Part shown: in pieces, positions 23,048-32,052 of the stretch
Numbering within the stretch: position 1 is the first letter of the stretch
Layout of the letters: the number at the start of each line of letters is the position of its first letter
IMG/VR virus record: IMGVR_UViG_3300031857_000010
Span: 152,700 to 216,699 of that record
Length of the DNA: 64,000 nucleotides
Strand: one strand, 5' to 3'
DNA from: a virus
Position numbers and translations under genes: made by a program
Notes under the pieces: generated by a model
What the model was told of the DNA's origin: nothing
Databases searched by the model: none
The model's input: only the letters and a program-made list of their open reading frames with translations

Positions 23048-23254
23048 CTATTGCCATTTAAAAGGATTTCTTTTTCCTCTGATATCCATTTCATCTGATA
23101 ATCCACGTATCCCGTAATACAAAAGACCTGAAATAAATGCTAATAACAAATATAGATAACTTAATGGATTATACGGATTTATCCTATGTCTTAAAAATCC
23201 GTTTTCATTTTTCTTTTCTTGAAGTATGTAAATTTTTGTCAGAATTTTTCTCAT
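23048..23254 (-). CDS. Membrane protein (68 aa)
   Basis: Basic N-terminus, one TM helix (about 31-48), basic tail. Not recognised. Directly downstream of the phosphoenolpyruvate synthase gene (3-nt gap). Confidence 0.6.
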   Translation of the reverse strand: MRKILTKIYILQEKKNENGFLRHRINPYNPLSYLYLLLAFISGLLYYGIRGLSDEMDIRGKRNPFKWQ

Positions 23255-23257
23255 ATT

Positions 23258-25657
23258 TTATTTACTTAATATTTTTAAAACTTTTAATATTGAATCTGGT
23301 GTCACAGAAATACTATCTATACCCTCTTCAACCAGAAACTTTGCAAATTCAGGAAAATCAGATGGTGCTTGACCGCAAATTCCAACTTTAGTGCCGGTTT
23401 TTTTACCAACTTTTATAAGATGAGATATAGCTCTTTTTACTGCAATATTCCTTTCATCATAAATGTGAGCGACTAATGCAGAATCCCTATCCAACCCTAA
23501 AATTAATTGAGTTAAATCATTAGACCCTATTGAAAAACCATCTATATGTTCGGCAAATTCCTCAGCCATAAATATATTAGATGGAAGTTCAGCCATTAAA
23601 TAAATCTCTAGACCCCTTTCACCTCTTTTAAGCCCATACGATTCCATTACCTTATAAACTTTTAGTAATTCCTCTACTGTTCTACAAAATGGGATCATAA
23701 TTACAACATTGGTTAAACCCATTTTTTCCCTTACTCTTTTTAGGGCTTTTAATTCCATACCAAATGCCTCTTTGTATTCAGTGGAATAGTATCTTGAAGC
23801 ACCTCTCCAACCTATCATAGGGTTTTCTTCTTTCGGCTCAAAATAAGTACCTCCTAATAAGTTTTCATATTCATTGGATTTAAAATCTGATAATCTTACA
23901 ATTACTTTATTCGGATAAAATGCTGTAGCAATTTTTGCTATACCATAAGATAATCTTTTAACAAAAAAAGTTTCTTCATCATCATACCCCCTTATTGTTT
24001 TTTCAATTTCATTTGTAAGATTTTCATCACCAATTTGCTTATGTTTTAGAAGAGCAAGTGGATGTACCTTTATATAATTATTAATTATAAATTCTTCTCT
24101 GGCAAGTCCTACACCTGAATTTGGTAGATGTGAAAATTTAAAAGCTATATCCGGAGATGCAACATTTAGCATTATGGGTGTCTTAACCTTGGGCAGATCA
24201 TCAAGGTTTGTTTCTATTTTTTCATAATCTAAAAACCCTTCGTAAACAAATCCAGTATCACCCTCACTACATGATACAGTGACCTTTTGATTATTTTTAA
24301 TTATATCTGTGGCATTTCTACACCCTACTATTGCAGGTAAACCTAACTCTCTGGCAACTATTGCAGCATGACAAGTTCTACCACCTTTGTTAGTAATGAT
24401 TGCAGAAGCTTTTTTCATAATTGGCTCCCAATCAGGATCTGTCATATCTGTTACCAAAACTGAACCCTCAACAAATTCAGAAGCATCAAAAGAACCATCT
24501 CTACCATCTAATGAGAACATAATTGTTGCTTCTCCAGAGGCAACCCCGTCTCCAACTGCTATGCCTTTTATTAATGGATTTTGACCTTCTGAATTAATAT
24601 TATATTCTACTAAAGTTCTATTTCTTTTTTGAGAATGAATTGTCTCTGGTCTTGCCTGAACTATATAAAGTTCCCCCGTTAATCCATCTATAGCCCATTC
24701 AACATCAACAGGACACCATTTATTTTTCAATTTTGAATAGTATCTTTCTATTGAACTAACCCACTTTGCTATCTCTAATACTTGTTTATCAGTTATGCAA
24801 AAATTGTTTTTTTGATCATCGCTTACTTGTATTGTTTTTGTAAGTTTACCATGATCTTCACCATAAATCATTTTTTTATCCTTAAATCCAAGTTTCTTTT
24901 CTATGATTGAAGAATATCCCTTTTCCAACAAAGGTTTAAAAACAATAAATTCATCAGGTGATATTGCACCTTGAACAACCATTTCACCTAGACCATATGA
25001 ACCATTAATTAGTATCACATCTTTAAAACCACTTTCTGTATCTAATGAAAATGCAACACCAGATGAAGCTAAATCTGAACGAACCATTTTTTGTACACAA
25101 ACAGAAAGACCTACATTAAAATGATCATATCCAAAAGTGTTTCTGTAAGATATTGCTCTATCTGTGAATAAAGATGCAAAACAATTTCTTACAGCCTCTA
25201 TTATTGATTCTATTCCTCTAACATTTAAAAATGTTTCTTGTTGACCCGCAAAAGAAGCATCGGGTAAATCCTCAGCTGTTGCGGATGATCTGACTGCAAC
25301 ATCTGTCATTTCTTGATCATATTGCTTTGACAACTCTAAATATTTTTCTTTTATTTCATTTTTTAATTCCTCCGGAAATTCTCCATTTCTTATTATTTGT
25401 CTAACCTGAGATCCAACTTTTCTTAACTCTATTATATCTGAGTCATTTAAATTTGAAACTAAATCTTTTATCTTTTTATCCAGTTTATTATGTGTAATAT
25501 AATCAAAATAACCTTTAACATTAATTGCAAAACCATTAGGTACTTTTATATTCATAGAATTAAGGTTTTGCAACATCTCTCCTAAAGAAGCATTTTTGCC
25601 ACCAACTAAATTAATGTCGCCTAATGAAACTTTGTTCAAATCAATAGTGTATTTCAT
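23258..25657 (-). CDS. ppsA: Phosphoenolpyruvate synthase (PEP-utilising enzyme), complete
   Basis: 799 residues, full length for the family. N-terminal nucleotide-binding domain (VGGKNASLGEML, VAVRSSATAEDLPDASFAGQ), central phosphohistidine domain with GGRTCHAAI (His about 430), and C-terminal PEP-binding barrel with LAELPSNIF-like MAELPSNIF, GSNDLTQLILGLDRD and GICGQAPSD (Cys about 761). All key residues are present. It converts pyruvate plus ATP and water to PEP, AMP and phosphate. It ends an operon after a terminator at 25709-25736 and has no obvious pathway partner nearby. A bacterial acquisition is likely. Confidence 0.93.
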   Translation of the reverse strand: MKYTIDLNKVSLGDINLVGGKNASLGEMLQNLNSMNIKVPNGFAINVKGYFDYITHNKLDKKIKDLVSNLNDSDIIELRKVGSQVRQIIRNGEFPEELKNEIKEKYLELSKQYDQEMTDVAVRSSATAEDLPDASFAGQQETFLNVRGIESIIEAVRNCFASLFTDRAISYRNTFGYDHFNVGLSVCVQKMVRSDLASSGVAFSLDTESGFKDVILINGSYGLGEMVVQGAISPDEFIVFKPLLEKGYSSIIEKKLGFKDKKMIYGEDHGKLTKTIQVSDDQKNNFCITDKQVLEIAKWVSSIERYYSKLKNKWCPVDVEWAIDGLTGELYIVQARPETIHSQKRNRTLVEYNINSEGQNPLIKGIAVGDGVASGEATIMFSLDGRDGSFDASEFVEGSVLVTDMTDPDWEPIMKKASAIITNKGGRTCHAAIVARELGLPAIVGCRNATDIIKNNQKVTVSCSEGDTGFVYEGFLDYEKIETNLDDLPKVKTPIMLNVASPDIAFKFSHLPNSGVGLAREEFIINNYIKVHPLALLKHKQIGDENLTNEIEKTIRGYDDEETFFVKRLSYGIAKIATAFYPNKVIVRLSDFKSNEYENLLGGTYFEPKEENPMIGWRGASRYYSTEYKEAFGMELKALKRVREKMGLTNVVIMIPFCRTVEELLKVYKVMESYGLKRGERGLEIYLMAELPSNIFMAEEFAEHIDGFSIGSNDLTQLILGLDRDSALVAHIYDERNIAVKRAISHLIKVGKKTGTKVGICGQAPSDFPEFAKFLVEEGIDSISVTPDSILKVLKILSK

Positions 25658-25708
25658 TTTATAAAATTTTATGGAATAAAAATAAACTTAAAAATTATAG
25701 AAAACAAA

Positions 25709-25736
25709 AATCCCGACCATTTATTTGATCGGGATT
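25709..25736 (-). terminator. Terminator between the 25758 gene and ppsA
   Basis: Perfect AATCCCGA/TCGGGATT stem, then TTTTTGTTTTC on the minus strand. It separates ppsA from the upstream operon. Confidence 0.75.
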
Positions 25737-25757
25737 TTATGAAATGATTTAAATTTA

Positions 25758-26318
25758 TTAATTATCTATTTGAACTTTGATATTACTGTTTTTTGAATTA
25801 ATGTGAACAGATGAATCAACTGTAATGGAAGACCTGTTAGGGTTTGCCTTCCAGAATTCATGCCTGATAACTTGAACTAAATCGTAAGCATCTCTAGCAC
25901 TTTGATCAACTTTTGGATTATAAATTCCCATGTTTCCATGTGTTCCAAAATTTTCACCAGAAACTATTTTCTTTAATTCATTACATTTTTTTCTGAATTC
26001 ATCTCTATCAAAATGTACAGAATTCCAATCTGGAGACAATTTGACATTTTCAACATCAGTCCAAGTTTTAATTTCTTCTCCTTTGCCCCAAGATCCTTTT
26101 GTTTTAATTTTTTTCTTGGTCATTTCAACTATTTCACCCCTCATAGTTTTGTCTCCAATTTCTAAATCTTTCTTAGTTGTATTACGATTAATTATAAGAT
26201 CTTCAATTGTTGGATGTTCTAATATCATATCAAATTGAAGTATTCCTATTCTAGAATAAAGATCTAAAGCTTTCTGAATTAATCTTAACTGTTCATTATT
26301 AAGTTCTAGTGTTGCCAT
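25758..26318 (-). CDS. Conserved-looking phage protein (186 aa)
   Basis: Helical N-terminus (LELNNEQLRLIQKALDLYSRIGILQFD), then ...KTMRGEIVEMTKK and a C-terminal NPNRSSITVDSSVHI segment. Resembles a family of phage proteins of unknown function. It is last in an operon that ends at the terminator at 25709. Confidence 0.68.
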   Translation of the reverse strand: MATLELNNEQLRLIQKALDLYSRIGILQFDMILEHPTIEDLIINRNTTKKDLEIGDKTMRGEIVEMTKKKIKTKGSWGKGEEIKTWTDVENVKLSPDWNSVHFDRDEFRKKCNELKKIVSGENFGTHGNMGIYNPKVDQSARDAYDLVQVIRHEFWKANPNRSSITVDSSVHINSKNSNIKVQIDN

Positions 26319-26322
26319 GTTT

Positions 26323-26727
26323 TTAATTTATTTTAACCCATTTATTAGATGAATTCAACCTTACAGTAAAAATAAATTCTTTTTTCCATTGACTTGGTTC
26401 GATTAAAGATAAAAAATAATTTTCATCTTCTTTTTTATATAAATGATAAGTGTGACCAACAACTGGTATAAAATTATACTCTACTTTAGAATAAATGAAT
26501 TGATTTAAATCATATTCTAAAATTAATTTTTCGTACTCAGCCTTTATCTCATTAAACTTGGATTCGAAAACGTGATTTGCGTTAACTACCTCTCTTTGTC
26601 TCCAACCCTTAACATCATCAACTTTTATTGCTGGTGCTCCAAGGTCTGATGCATAAGGAAGATTTTTTGCGTAATATCCCTTTTCCTCATCCCAAACTAC
26701 GATGTCAGGTTTTTTTTCTTTCTCCAT
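26323..26727 (-). CDS. DUF2452-like protein (134 aa)
   Basis: VKGWRQREVVNANHVFESKF, EYEKLI and GHTYHLYKK...FLSLIEPSQW match the DUF2452 pattern. The start at 26727 (MEKEKKPDIVVWD) is favoured over 26739 because it lies beyond the conserved part without extra overlap. Function unknown. Confidence 0.72.
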   Translation of the reverse strand: MEKEKKPDIVVWDEEKGYYAKNLPYASDLGAPAIKVDDVKGWRQREVVNANHVFESKFNEIKAEYEKLILEYDLNQFIYSKVEYNFIPVVGHTYHLYKKEDENYFLSLIEPSQWKKEFIFTVRLNSSNKWVKIN

Positions 26728-26742
26728 TTTGTTTATCAAGTT

Positions 26743-27228
26743 TTAACAGAAAATCATTTCACTAGCTTTTAAATTCGCCATAATCTGATCAAACTTAATT
26801 TTAAATTTTTTATCTACTTCGAGCCAATTATTTACAGTTTTGCAATGATAAATTACTGTAGCATGATTTTTAGACATCAATCTTCCTATAAAAGAAACAG
26901 AAAAATTTAATTTTTTACACATAATATAAGAAGTCACTCTTCTCATTTGACAATATCTTCCATTTCTGCTTTGGATAAAAATTTCATCAGAAAGATCTTC
27001 TCCATTATAAACTAAAGAAACAACCCGAGCAATGTCTTTCATTAGTTTTAAAACATCTTTATTTTGACCTACCATTATATCACTAATCTCATCAAAAGTA
27101 ATTTCGGGCTTGTGATTAAAATTAATAATATAAGCTTTTATAAACCACTTCTTAAAAAGAACAGGATCATTTATAATTTCTTTGCTTAAATCTTCGAAAG
27201 AAACTATTTTTTTTTCTGAATTTATCAT
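26743..27228 (-). CDS. Free-standing DnaA domain IV-like DNA-binding protein
   Basis: 161 residues. The C-terminal 60 contain VTSYIMCKKLNFSVSFIGR then LMSKNHATVIYHCKTV, the signature helix-turn-helix of DnaA domain IV that binds DnaA boxes. The AAA+ domain is absent. It may bind the perfect DnaA box at 44247 or host sites, acting in phage replication control or as a repressor of host initiation. Coupled to small membrane and helical genes. Confidence 0.75.
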   Translation of the reverse strand: MINSEKKIVSFEDLSKEIINDPVLFKKWFIKAYIINFNHKPEITFDEISDIMVGQNKDVLKLMKDIARVVSLVYNGEDLSDEIFIQSRNGRYCQMRRVTSYIMCKKLNFSVSFIGRLMSKNHATVIYHCKTVNNWLEVDKKFKIKFDQIMANLKASEMIFC

Positions 27229-27231
27229 TTG

Positions 27232-27348
27232 CTATGAATTACCAAACAGTGAATATATTAACAAACAAGTTCCAATCCAAACAAGAATAAAAAAATAACC
27301 TGCCAAATTTTGTTTATTTGATTTTAATTTTAAAAATATTTGTTTCAT
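27232..27348 (-). CDS. 38-aa membrane peptide
   Basis: Basic N-terminus and one TM helix (about 16-33). Short but framed exactly between neighbours (3-nt gaps). Confidence 0.55.
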   Translation of the reverse strand: MKQIFLKLKSNKQNLAGYFFILVWIGTCLLIYSLFGNS

Positions 27349-27351
27349 ATT

Positions 27352-27666
27352 TTAATTCTCTAAAAAAAATTTTAAATCTTTTTCTAATGCAACTATTTTT
27401 CTTGTTGGTATCTTGAGTTTATTAAGTAAAATTTTCATGTTTCTTGTACCCATGAAAATGAGAGTAGCTATCCTCTCTTCTTTGTCTGGATAGGCAATCT
27501 GAAGTCTCTCGTCTAATCCCAAAGGTTTAGTCAATTTTTTTCCATATGATCTATTAAAATTAGAATCAATTCTTAATTTATTGAGAAACTCTTCCCTGCT
27601 TATTGGTATTTCATTTTCAGATAAATCAGTAAGATATTCTCTGTATCTTGATTCTAATCTAGCCAT
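27352..27666 (-). CDS. Hypothetical helical protein (104 aa)
   Basis: Charged helical protein starting MARLESRYREY; no motif. One nt after the upstream gene's stop. Confidence 0.62.
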   Translation of the reverse strand: MARLESRYREYLTDLSENEIPISREEFLNKLRIDSNFNRSYGKKLTKPLGLDERLQIAYPDKEERIATLIFMGTRNMKILLNKLKIPTRKIVALEKDLKFFLEN

Positions 27667-27667
27667 T

Positions 27668-27922
27668 TTATTTTTTTCTTAAAGATGCTTTTATAGAGTC
27701 GTATTTCATTCCCCAGTAAGAAACCTCGTCTTCCCTGAGCTGAAGTTCATTTTCTAGAATATTAACTTGATCATCCAAGTTTTTTACCTGTTCAACCAGT
27801 TCCGCTTTTTCTGCCTTTAAGGATTTATTTTTTTTAATAAAATTATAATTGATAAATCCTGAGAAAATAACGTAAAATAATAATGTTATTATTACCAGTT
27901 TATAAATCGTTTCATTTTTCAT
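27668..27922 (-). CDS. Membrane-anchored coiled-coil protein (84 aa)
   Basis: N-terminal TM helix (about 8-26) and a long coiled coil (KAEKAELVEQVKNLDDQVNI...). The topology is that of inner-membrane spanin or Rz-like proteins, but no lipoprotein partner overlaps it. Confidence 0.6.
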   Translation of the reverse strand: MKNETIYKLVIITLLFYVIFSGFINYNFIKKNKSLKAEKAELVEQVKNLDDQVNILENELQLREDEVSYWGMKYDSIKASLRKK

Positions 27923-28022
27923 ATGATAAAATTATTTCACAAAAATATACAAAATAAATCTAATAAATTAAAAATTTAATGCAATTATTTTAACAATAAA
28001 ATGTTTAAATCTTTTTTTAAAT

Positions 28023-28250
28023 TTAAACTATATTCCCAAACAACTCAACCTGTATCTTTTCGCCTCTTTTTAAGGGAGTTTCTATGTTTAAAACCTTGAG
28101 AATCAAATCGCAAAAATTTCTCATTCCTACGGGTTCTCCGGGTACAATATAAGCATCTTCAAAATCACGACCATCAACCTTTGTGAAGATTGGTTCTTTG
28201 ACGGTGAGCATATATAACCCATTCCGTTGCCTTGTTAACCATAATTTCAT
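28023..28250 (-). CDS. Hypothetical protein (75 aa)
   Basis: Starts MKLWLTRQRNGLYMLTVKEP, beta-rich, ending VELFGNIV. Resembles small phage proteins with this lead; function unknown. Confidence 0.64.
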   Translation of the reverse strand: MKLWLTRQRNGLYMLTVKEPIFTKVDGRDFEDAYIVPGEPVGMRNFCDLILKVLNIETPLKRGEKIQVELFGNIV

Positions 28251-28370
28251 TTATTTATGTTTTTATAAGTGATAAATACTTTTCTTTATTATTATCTAAA
28301 ATAATTTATTTTTTTATAAAAACCAAAAAAAATTCATATTTCAAACAATTATTCATTTAGTATCCATTTT

Positions 28371-28616
28371 TTATTGATTGTTTTCGTAAATTGGATTAAA
28401 TGTATCTGGATCGTAACCTATTATCTTATTGCTGATTATCAATCCATCAAAAGGTTCTGGCTTTTTTTCTTCTTCTCTTTTACTTCTAATATATTCTTTA
28501 ATACTTTCAGGTGTGTTGGGATCAACCAACAAAGAAGAATCAAACTCCTCAGCTTTTCTTAACAACTCATCACCTTTTTCTTTTAATTCTCTTAACTTTT
28601 GTTCTAAATTTTCCAT
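28371..28616 (-). CDS. Coiled-coil hypothetical protein (81 aa)
   Basis: N-terminal coiled coil (LEQKLRELKEKGDELLRKAEEF), then a Pro-rich tail. Not recognised. Confidence 0.62.
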   Translation of the reverse strand: MENLEQKLRELKEKGDELLRKAEEFDSSLLVDPNTPESIKEYIRSKREEEKKPEPFDGLIISNKIIGYDPDTFNPIYENNQ

Positions 28617-28621
28617 TATGT

Positions 28622-28942
28622 TTAATAAATATATTTTTTTAAAAAAACCTCAATTGAATTTATTACTTTCTTTTTTCTTTTTAGAATTGCCTCTGGACTT
28701 GTTCCTTCACCTTTCAAACATTTGAAACAATGCCAAGGTAAATATAAAAAATTACCATTTTTTTTTATGGCGAACTTATACATATTTACATAATAAACCT
28801 TATAACAACCTTCCCGACTATGAAGATGAATATAATCTCCGGGTAAACAAGGTTTTTTCTTCTTGATTAACTCATAATAATAATAATAGTACCAAGGATT
28901 GTATCCAAGTTTATTATGCTCATCAGGATAAAATGTTTCCAT
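28622..28942 (-). CDS. Hypothetical protein (106 aa)
   Basis: The frame opens at 29005 inside the tRNA-like element, so the ATG at 28942 (METFYPDEHNK) is the sensible start. Six consecutive Tyr residues and basic Lys-rich ends are notable, with CFKC as a possible half zinc site. Confidence 0.62.
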   Translation of the reverse strand: METFYPDEHNKLGYNPWYYYYYYELIKKKKPCLPGDYIHLHSREGCYKVYYVNMYKFAIKKNGNFLYLPWHCFKCLKGEGTSPEAILKRKKKVINSIEVFLKKYIY

Positions 28943-28957
28943 AATAATTTGTTTTGT

Positions 28958-29063
28958 AGTCAGGACAGGATTCGAACCTGTATGATATCCGCAGATATCT
29001 TTCACTTGCGTTCACTACCTCATCAGGTTTCCGTGATTAGCGTCTACCATTCCGCCACCTGAC
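28958..29063 (-). ncRNA. tRNA-like RNA 1 (class II-like ends)
   Basis: 5' end GTCAGG plus GGCGGAATGG-type D arm and 3' T arm ACAGG-TTCGAAT-CCTGT with CCTGAC acceptor pair. The centre has no proper anticodon loop with U33; instead there are hairpins ACCT/AGGT and GATATC/GATATC. Same ends as the elements at 33255 and 51689. Confidence 0.6.
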
Positions 29064-29074
29064 CGTTATTAATT

Positions 29075-29803
29075 TTATTTTATATCATAGTAATTCCAAA
29101 TCTCTTCCAACTGTTTAGGATCAACAATAAAAGATTCCCAATCATCTTTGGCAACCTCCACGTCCCTAACGTCAACATAAAAAGTCTTAGGTGTAAATGG
29201 AAATGATTTTATATATCCTTTTTTGCCGACCATTTTACTTCTATCTCCATTCTTATAATCTTCTTCGCTTAACCAAGCAAATCCACTCCAACATACATTA
29301 TTTTGATCCCTTTTAATTATTGCATCTATATAATAAGGTTTACCATCTTTTCCATCTTTAAATAACGCTGAACACCTTTTGTTTTGATACCATGAATTAC
29401 CATCACCAAATTCTCTTACATCACCCCATTCATCATCCATACCAGTTATAGGTGCAATAGGATGAAACAATAGTAGATTATTAATCGACTCAATCAAATG
29501 ATCAAAATCATTAATTGATTTTGTCTTAATCACTTCAACTATTGAATTGATTTCCTCTGTGAATTCATAAGTTAAAGAATCCGGATCTTTAGCTATTTCT
29601 AAAACTATATTACTAGAAATTTTATTTTTTATTTCATGAATTATGGAACCAGCAGTATATGGTGCTGAACCACCACTTTGTCCTGAATCTCTAAATTTTT
29701 TGCAGAGATTTAATATTTCATTTTTGATTGATAAAATATCAAAATCTGGATTTATTTTAGATATAATATCTAATTCTATTTCAGCAAAAGTCCTATTATT
29801 CAT
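29075..29803 (-). CDS. Conserved-looking phage protein (242 aa)
   Basis: Helical N-terminus then SGGSAPYTAGSIIHEIKNKI, LFHPIAPITGMDDEW, GNSWYQNKRCSALFKD. These blocks resemble a conserved phage protein of unknown function. ATGA overlap with the upstream gene. Confidence 0.7.
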   Translation of the reverse strand: MNNRTFAEIELDIISKINPDFDILSIKNEILNLCKKFRDSGQSGGSAPYTAGSIIHEIKNKISSNIVLEIAKDPDSLTYEFTEEINSIVEVIKTKSINDFDHLIESINNLLLFHPIAPITGMDDEWGDVREFGDGNSWYQNKRCSALFKDGKDGKPYYIDAIIKRDQNNVCWSGFAWLSEEDYKNGDRSKMVGKKGYIKSFPFTPKTFYVDVRDVEVAKDDWESFIVDPKQLEEIWNYYDIK

Positions 29804-30068
29804 AATTGTTAATATTAATTTTAAATATTTCCTCTTTAACCTGATTCCAATAAGTCAAATACATAGGGTGTGGTGTATAATATACCGATGAAGTTGAATT
29901 CAAAGTATCATCAAATCGACTATCATCTTTCCTACTTTCTATAATCTGATCACAAACATATTCAGCAGCATTTTTTGCAGTTGCTACATTTTTATGATGA
30001 GACAGCTCATAGCACCAACGCATCATTGCATCCCTGTATAGTTGTTCTGCTTTTTCCTTGGGTGTCAT
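29796..30068 (-). CDS. MTPKEKAE-family protein 1 (90 aa)
   Basis: Begins MTPKEKAEQLYRDAMM and ends with YWNQVKEEIF. Paralogues at 32995 and 34206 share MTPKEKAEEL, a Cys-x-x-x-A helix and a YW-x-x-VK-EIEKL end. Small helical phage protein of unknown role. Confidence 0.68.
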   Translation of the reverse strand: MTPKEKAEQLYRDAMMRWCYELSHHKNVATAKNAAEYVCDQIIESRKDDSRFDDTLNSTSSVYYTPHPMYLTYWNQVKEEIFKININNYE

Positions 30069-30081
30069 TTCATGAATTATT

Positions 30082-30354
30082 TTATTTTTTATTTATGAAT
30101 TCAATACTATCGTCAAATGATTGTGACATACCTTCTTTTAGTTTTTTTAAATCATCAATTGCATCAGATTGTACACGAATGATAAAAAAGGGATTTGACA
30201 TCAGAATTTCAACGTTCATATTATAGAAGTTTCCAAAAACATTTTGCTCTGGATAATCTTCTTTTAATTTGTACCAAAGCTGTTTATATATTTCTAAGCG
30301 TTCAGATTCTGTGTTGCTATATCTCCTTAAAAGGAACATAAATAATTTTTTCAT
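30082..30354 (-). CDS. Hypothetical protein (90 aa)
   Basis: Helical, starts MKKLFMFLLRRYSN (weakly hydrophobic start). Beta hairpin NMNVEILMSNPFFIIRVQS in the middle. Unrecognised. Confidence 0.62.
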   Translation of the reverse strand: MKKLFMFLLRRYSNTESERLEIYKQLWYKLKEDYPEQNVFGNFYNMNVEILMSNPFFIIRVQSDAIDDLKKLKEGMSQSFDDSIEFINKK

Positions 30355-30391
30355 ATCTGTTATTCAAATAATAATTTTTTTAGATTAAAAT

Positions 30392-30610
30392 TTAAGAAAC
30401 ATCTCCATAAATTTCGTTATAATATTTTTTACAACTGTTTCCATGTACAGGAACATCTTGACCCCCATCCCAATAAGCTTCCTCAACTTGCTCTTGGAAC
30501 AATTCTTTTGCCTTGATTAAAGTATCACTATATCCGTTGTTAATAGAATTTCTTAATCTCTCCGGCAAATTTTCCATAAACCAATCAATTGCAGTTTTTT
30601 TATTTTCCAT
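30392..30610 (-). CDS. KQTA...YYNEIYG family protein 1 (72 aa)
   Basis: Starts MENKKTAIDWFMENL and ends with KKYYNEIYGDVS, the same ends as the proteins at 33718 and 34405. Helical middle with KAKE-x-x-x-EQV. Common small phage family, function unknown. Confidence 0.68.
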   Translation of the reverse strand: MENKKTAIDWFMENLPERLRNSINNGYSDTLIKAKELFQEQVEEAYWDGGQDVPVHGNSCKKYYNEIYGDVS

Positions 30611-30645
30611 ATTAGATATTTACAATATTAATCACAACAAAAATT

Positions 30646-31086
30646 TTAACCTCTCATGTCAACACAATTATCCCTGCCCCATGAAAGTATTTTTTCGTAT
30701 GCTTTTTTCATATCAGGTGTTGCCTCATCATAAACTTCTGCATTCTCGTAGCAACTACGACTCAATCCGCAGAGTATACGATAAAGACCCTCTGCAGTCT
30801 CTTTATCAAATTTCAATTTTTCATTCCTGTCACTTGAAAGTAAATCAGAATCCGGTTGATTAGGTAAAGGAAAATTGATAATTGCATCAATTCTTTGATT
30901 TACGATTTTTATTCTTTCATGATCTGAATCTTTTTGAAATTCATTAAATCTTTGATTGAATTTATTTATATCATCCCAACCACGCATTCCATTGACCCAT
31001 TGTTCTTTCTGAAGTAATTTTCCCTCTAATTTGGATTTGAGTAAAATCAAATCTGATAAGGACATTTTATCTAAAATTGAGTTCAT
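30646..31086 (-). CDS. Hypothetical helical protein (146 aa)
   Basis: Coiled-coil-rich (SLSDLILLKSKLEGKLLQKE) with CGLSRSC near the C-terminus. Overlaps the upstream gene by ATGA. Confidence 0.64.
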   Translation of the reverse strand: MNSILDKMSLSDLILLKSKLEGKLLQKEQWVNGMRGWDDINKFNQRFNEFQKDSDHERIKIVNQRIDAIINFPLPNQPDSDLLSSDRNEKLKFDKETAEGLYRILCGLSRSCYENAEVYDEATPDMKKAYEKILSWGRDNCVDMRG

Positions 31087-31328
31087 ATGTTATTTTTTTT
31101 AAAATTAAAACTCTCTAATAACTCTTGTTTGAGTTGCTCGAATTCAGTTTCATCATGAGGTGAATTTAAACACTGAAATTCTAATTCATCTCTTCTGTTA
31201 TCCATAAGATACAATACATGATAATCAGTTAATTGTTCAGAAATTCTATCGCCAGATTCTTTCATTTCTAATATCTGCGATTGAGATTCGGTGTGTGGAA
31301 ATTTTATTATTAATATTGGCTTGCTCAT
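31083..31328 (-). CDS. Hypothetical protein (81 aa)
   Basis: Small alpha/beta protein starting MSKPILIIKFPH; the strand-helix start suggests a compact fold. No assignment. ATGA overlap with the following gene. Confidence 0.6.
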   Translation of the reverse strand: MSKPILIIKFPHTESQSQILEMKESGDRISEQLTDYHVLYLMDNRRDELEFQCLNSPHDETEFEQLKQELLESFNFKKNNI

Positions 31329-31331
31329 TTT

Positions 31332-31745
31332 TTATTTTATTAATTCTCTCAAAAAACCAACTCGGTCTTTTTTGAATTCTTTATACTGAGATTCACTGAA
31401 AACATCACTCTTATCATTATTGCAGAAATAACAAGTCAATTCACAGTTTTCTCTTGAATAAATTCCTTTAGGATTCTTCTTGTCCACTTCTAGCCAATAT
31501 CCACGATTAACTCCGGCTCTAGTTTCTCCATGAATGGGAAATCTATTAGAAGTTAATAATCCCCTATGAACAATCATTTGACTTTCCTTCTCCGTCAAAC
31601 CACAGTAGTGACAAAACTTGGGTTTGTTATCATACCAATCACGGAAATCCTCATAACTCAAGAATCCGGATTTCTTTTCTCTGACCTTTGACTTGTACCA
31701 ATCAGATAATTGTTTATCCGTTTTTGGTTTATAGATCCATTCCAT
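31332..31745 (-). CDS. HNH-type nuclease-like protein (137 aa)
   Basis: CHYCG and CYFCNN bracket YWLEVDKKNPKGIYSRENCELTC: two zinc CxxC knuckles around an HNH-like beta-beta-alpha region where D replaces the first H. No DNA-recognition module. Could be a standalone HNH nuclease or a zinc-binding protein. Confidence 0.66.
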   Translation of the reverse strand: MEWIYKPKTDKQLSDWYKSKVREKKSGFLSYEDFRDWYDNKPKFCHYCGLTEKESQMIVHRGLLTSNRFPIHGETRAGVNRGYWLEVDKKNPKGIYSRENCELTCYFCNNDKSDVFSESQYKEFKKDRVGFLRELIK

Positions 31746-31750
31746 GGTTT

Positions 31751-32044
31751 TTATTTTTTTGTTTTATCAACACCTAATTCAAGAGTTGGTCCACTGATAT
31801 CAACCCACATTTTACAAACAATTAAATTTAAACCCAACATATATCCCCTTACGTGGTTATCATCGCTAAAAATAAATTTTAAAGTGCCTTTGGCATTACC
31901 AACAGCCTTATATGTTTTTAACCACAAACCGAGTTCGTAGTTGTTTCTCATTCTGAATGATTCATAATGCTCAAGTTTTTTCTCCCAGCGGTGCCGGAAA
32001 ACAAATCTTAACTTGAACCATTTTGTTCTAAAGTTTAATATCAT
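31751..32044 (-). CDS. Hypothetical basic protein (97 aa)
   Basis: N-terminal half very basic (RTKWFKLRFVFRHRWEKK), C-terminal half hydrophobic (MLGLNLIVCKMWVDI). Resembles a conserved phage protein family; function unknown. Confidence 0.62.
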   Translation of the reverse strand: MILNFRTKWFKLRFVFRHRWEKKLEHYESFRMRNNYELGLWLKTYKAVGNAKGTLKFIFSDDNHVRGYMLGLNLIVCKMWVDISGPTLELGVDKTKK

Positions 32045-32052
32045 TATTTTAT

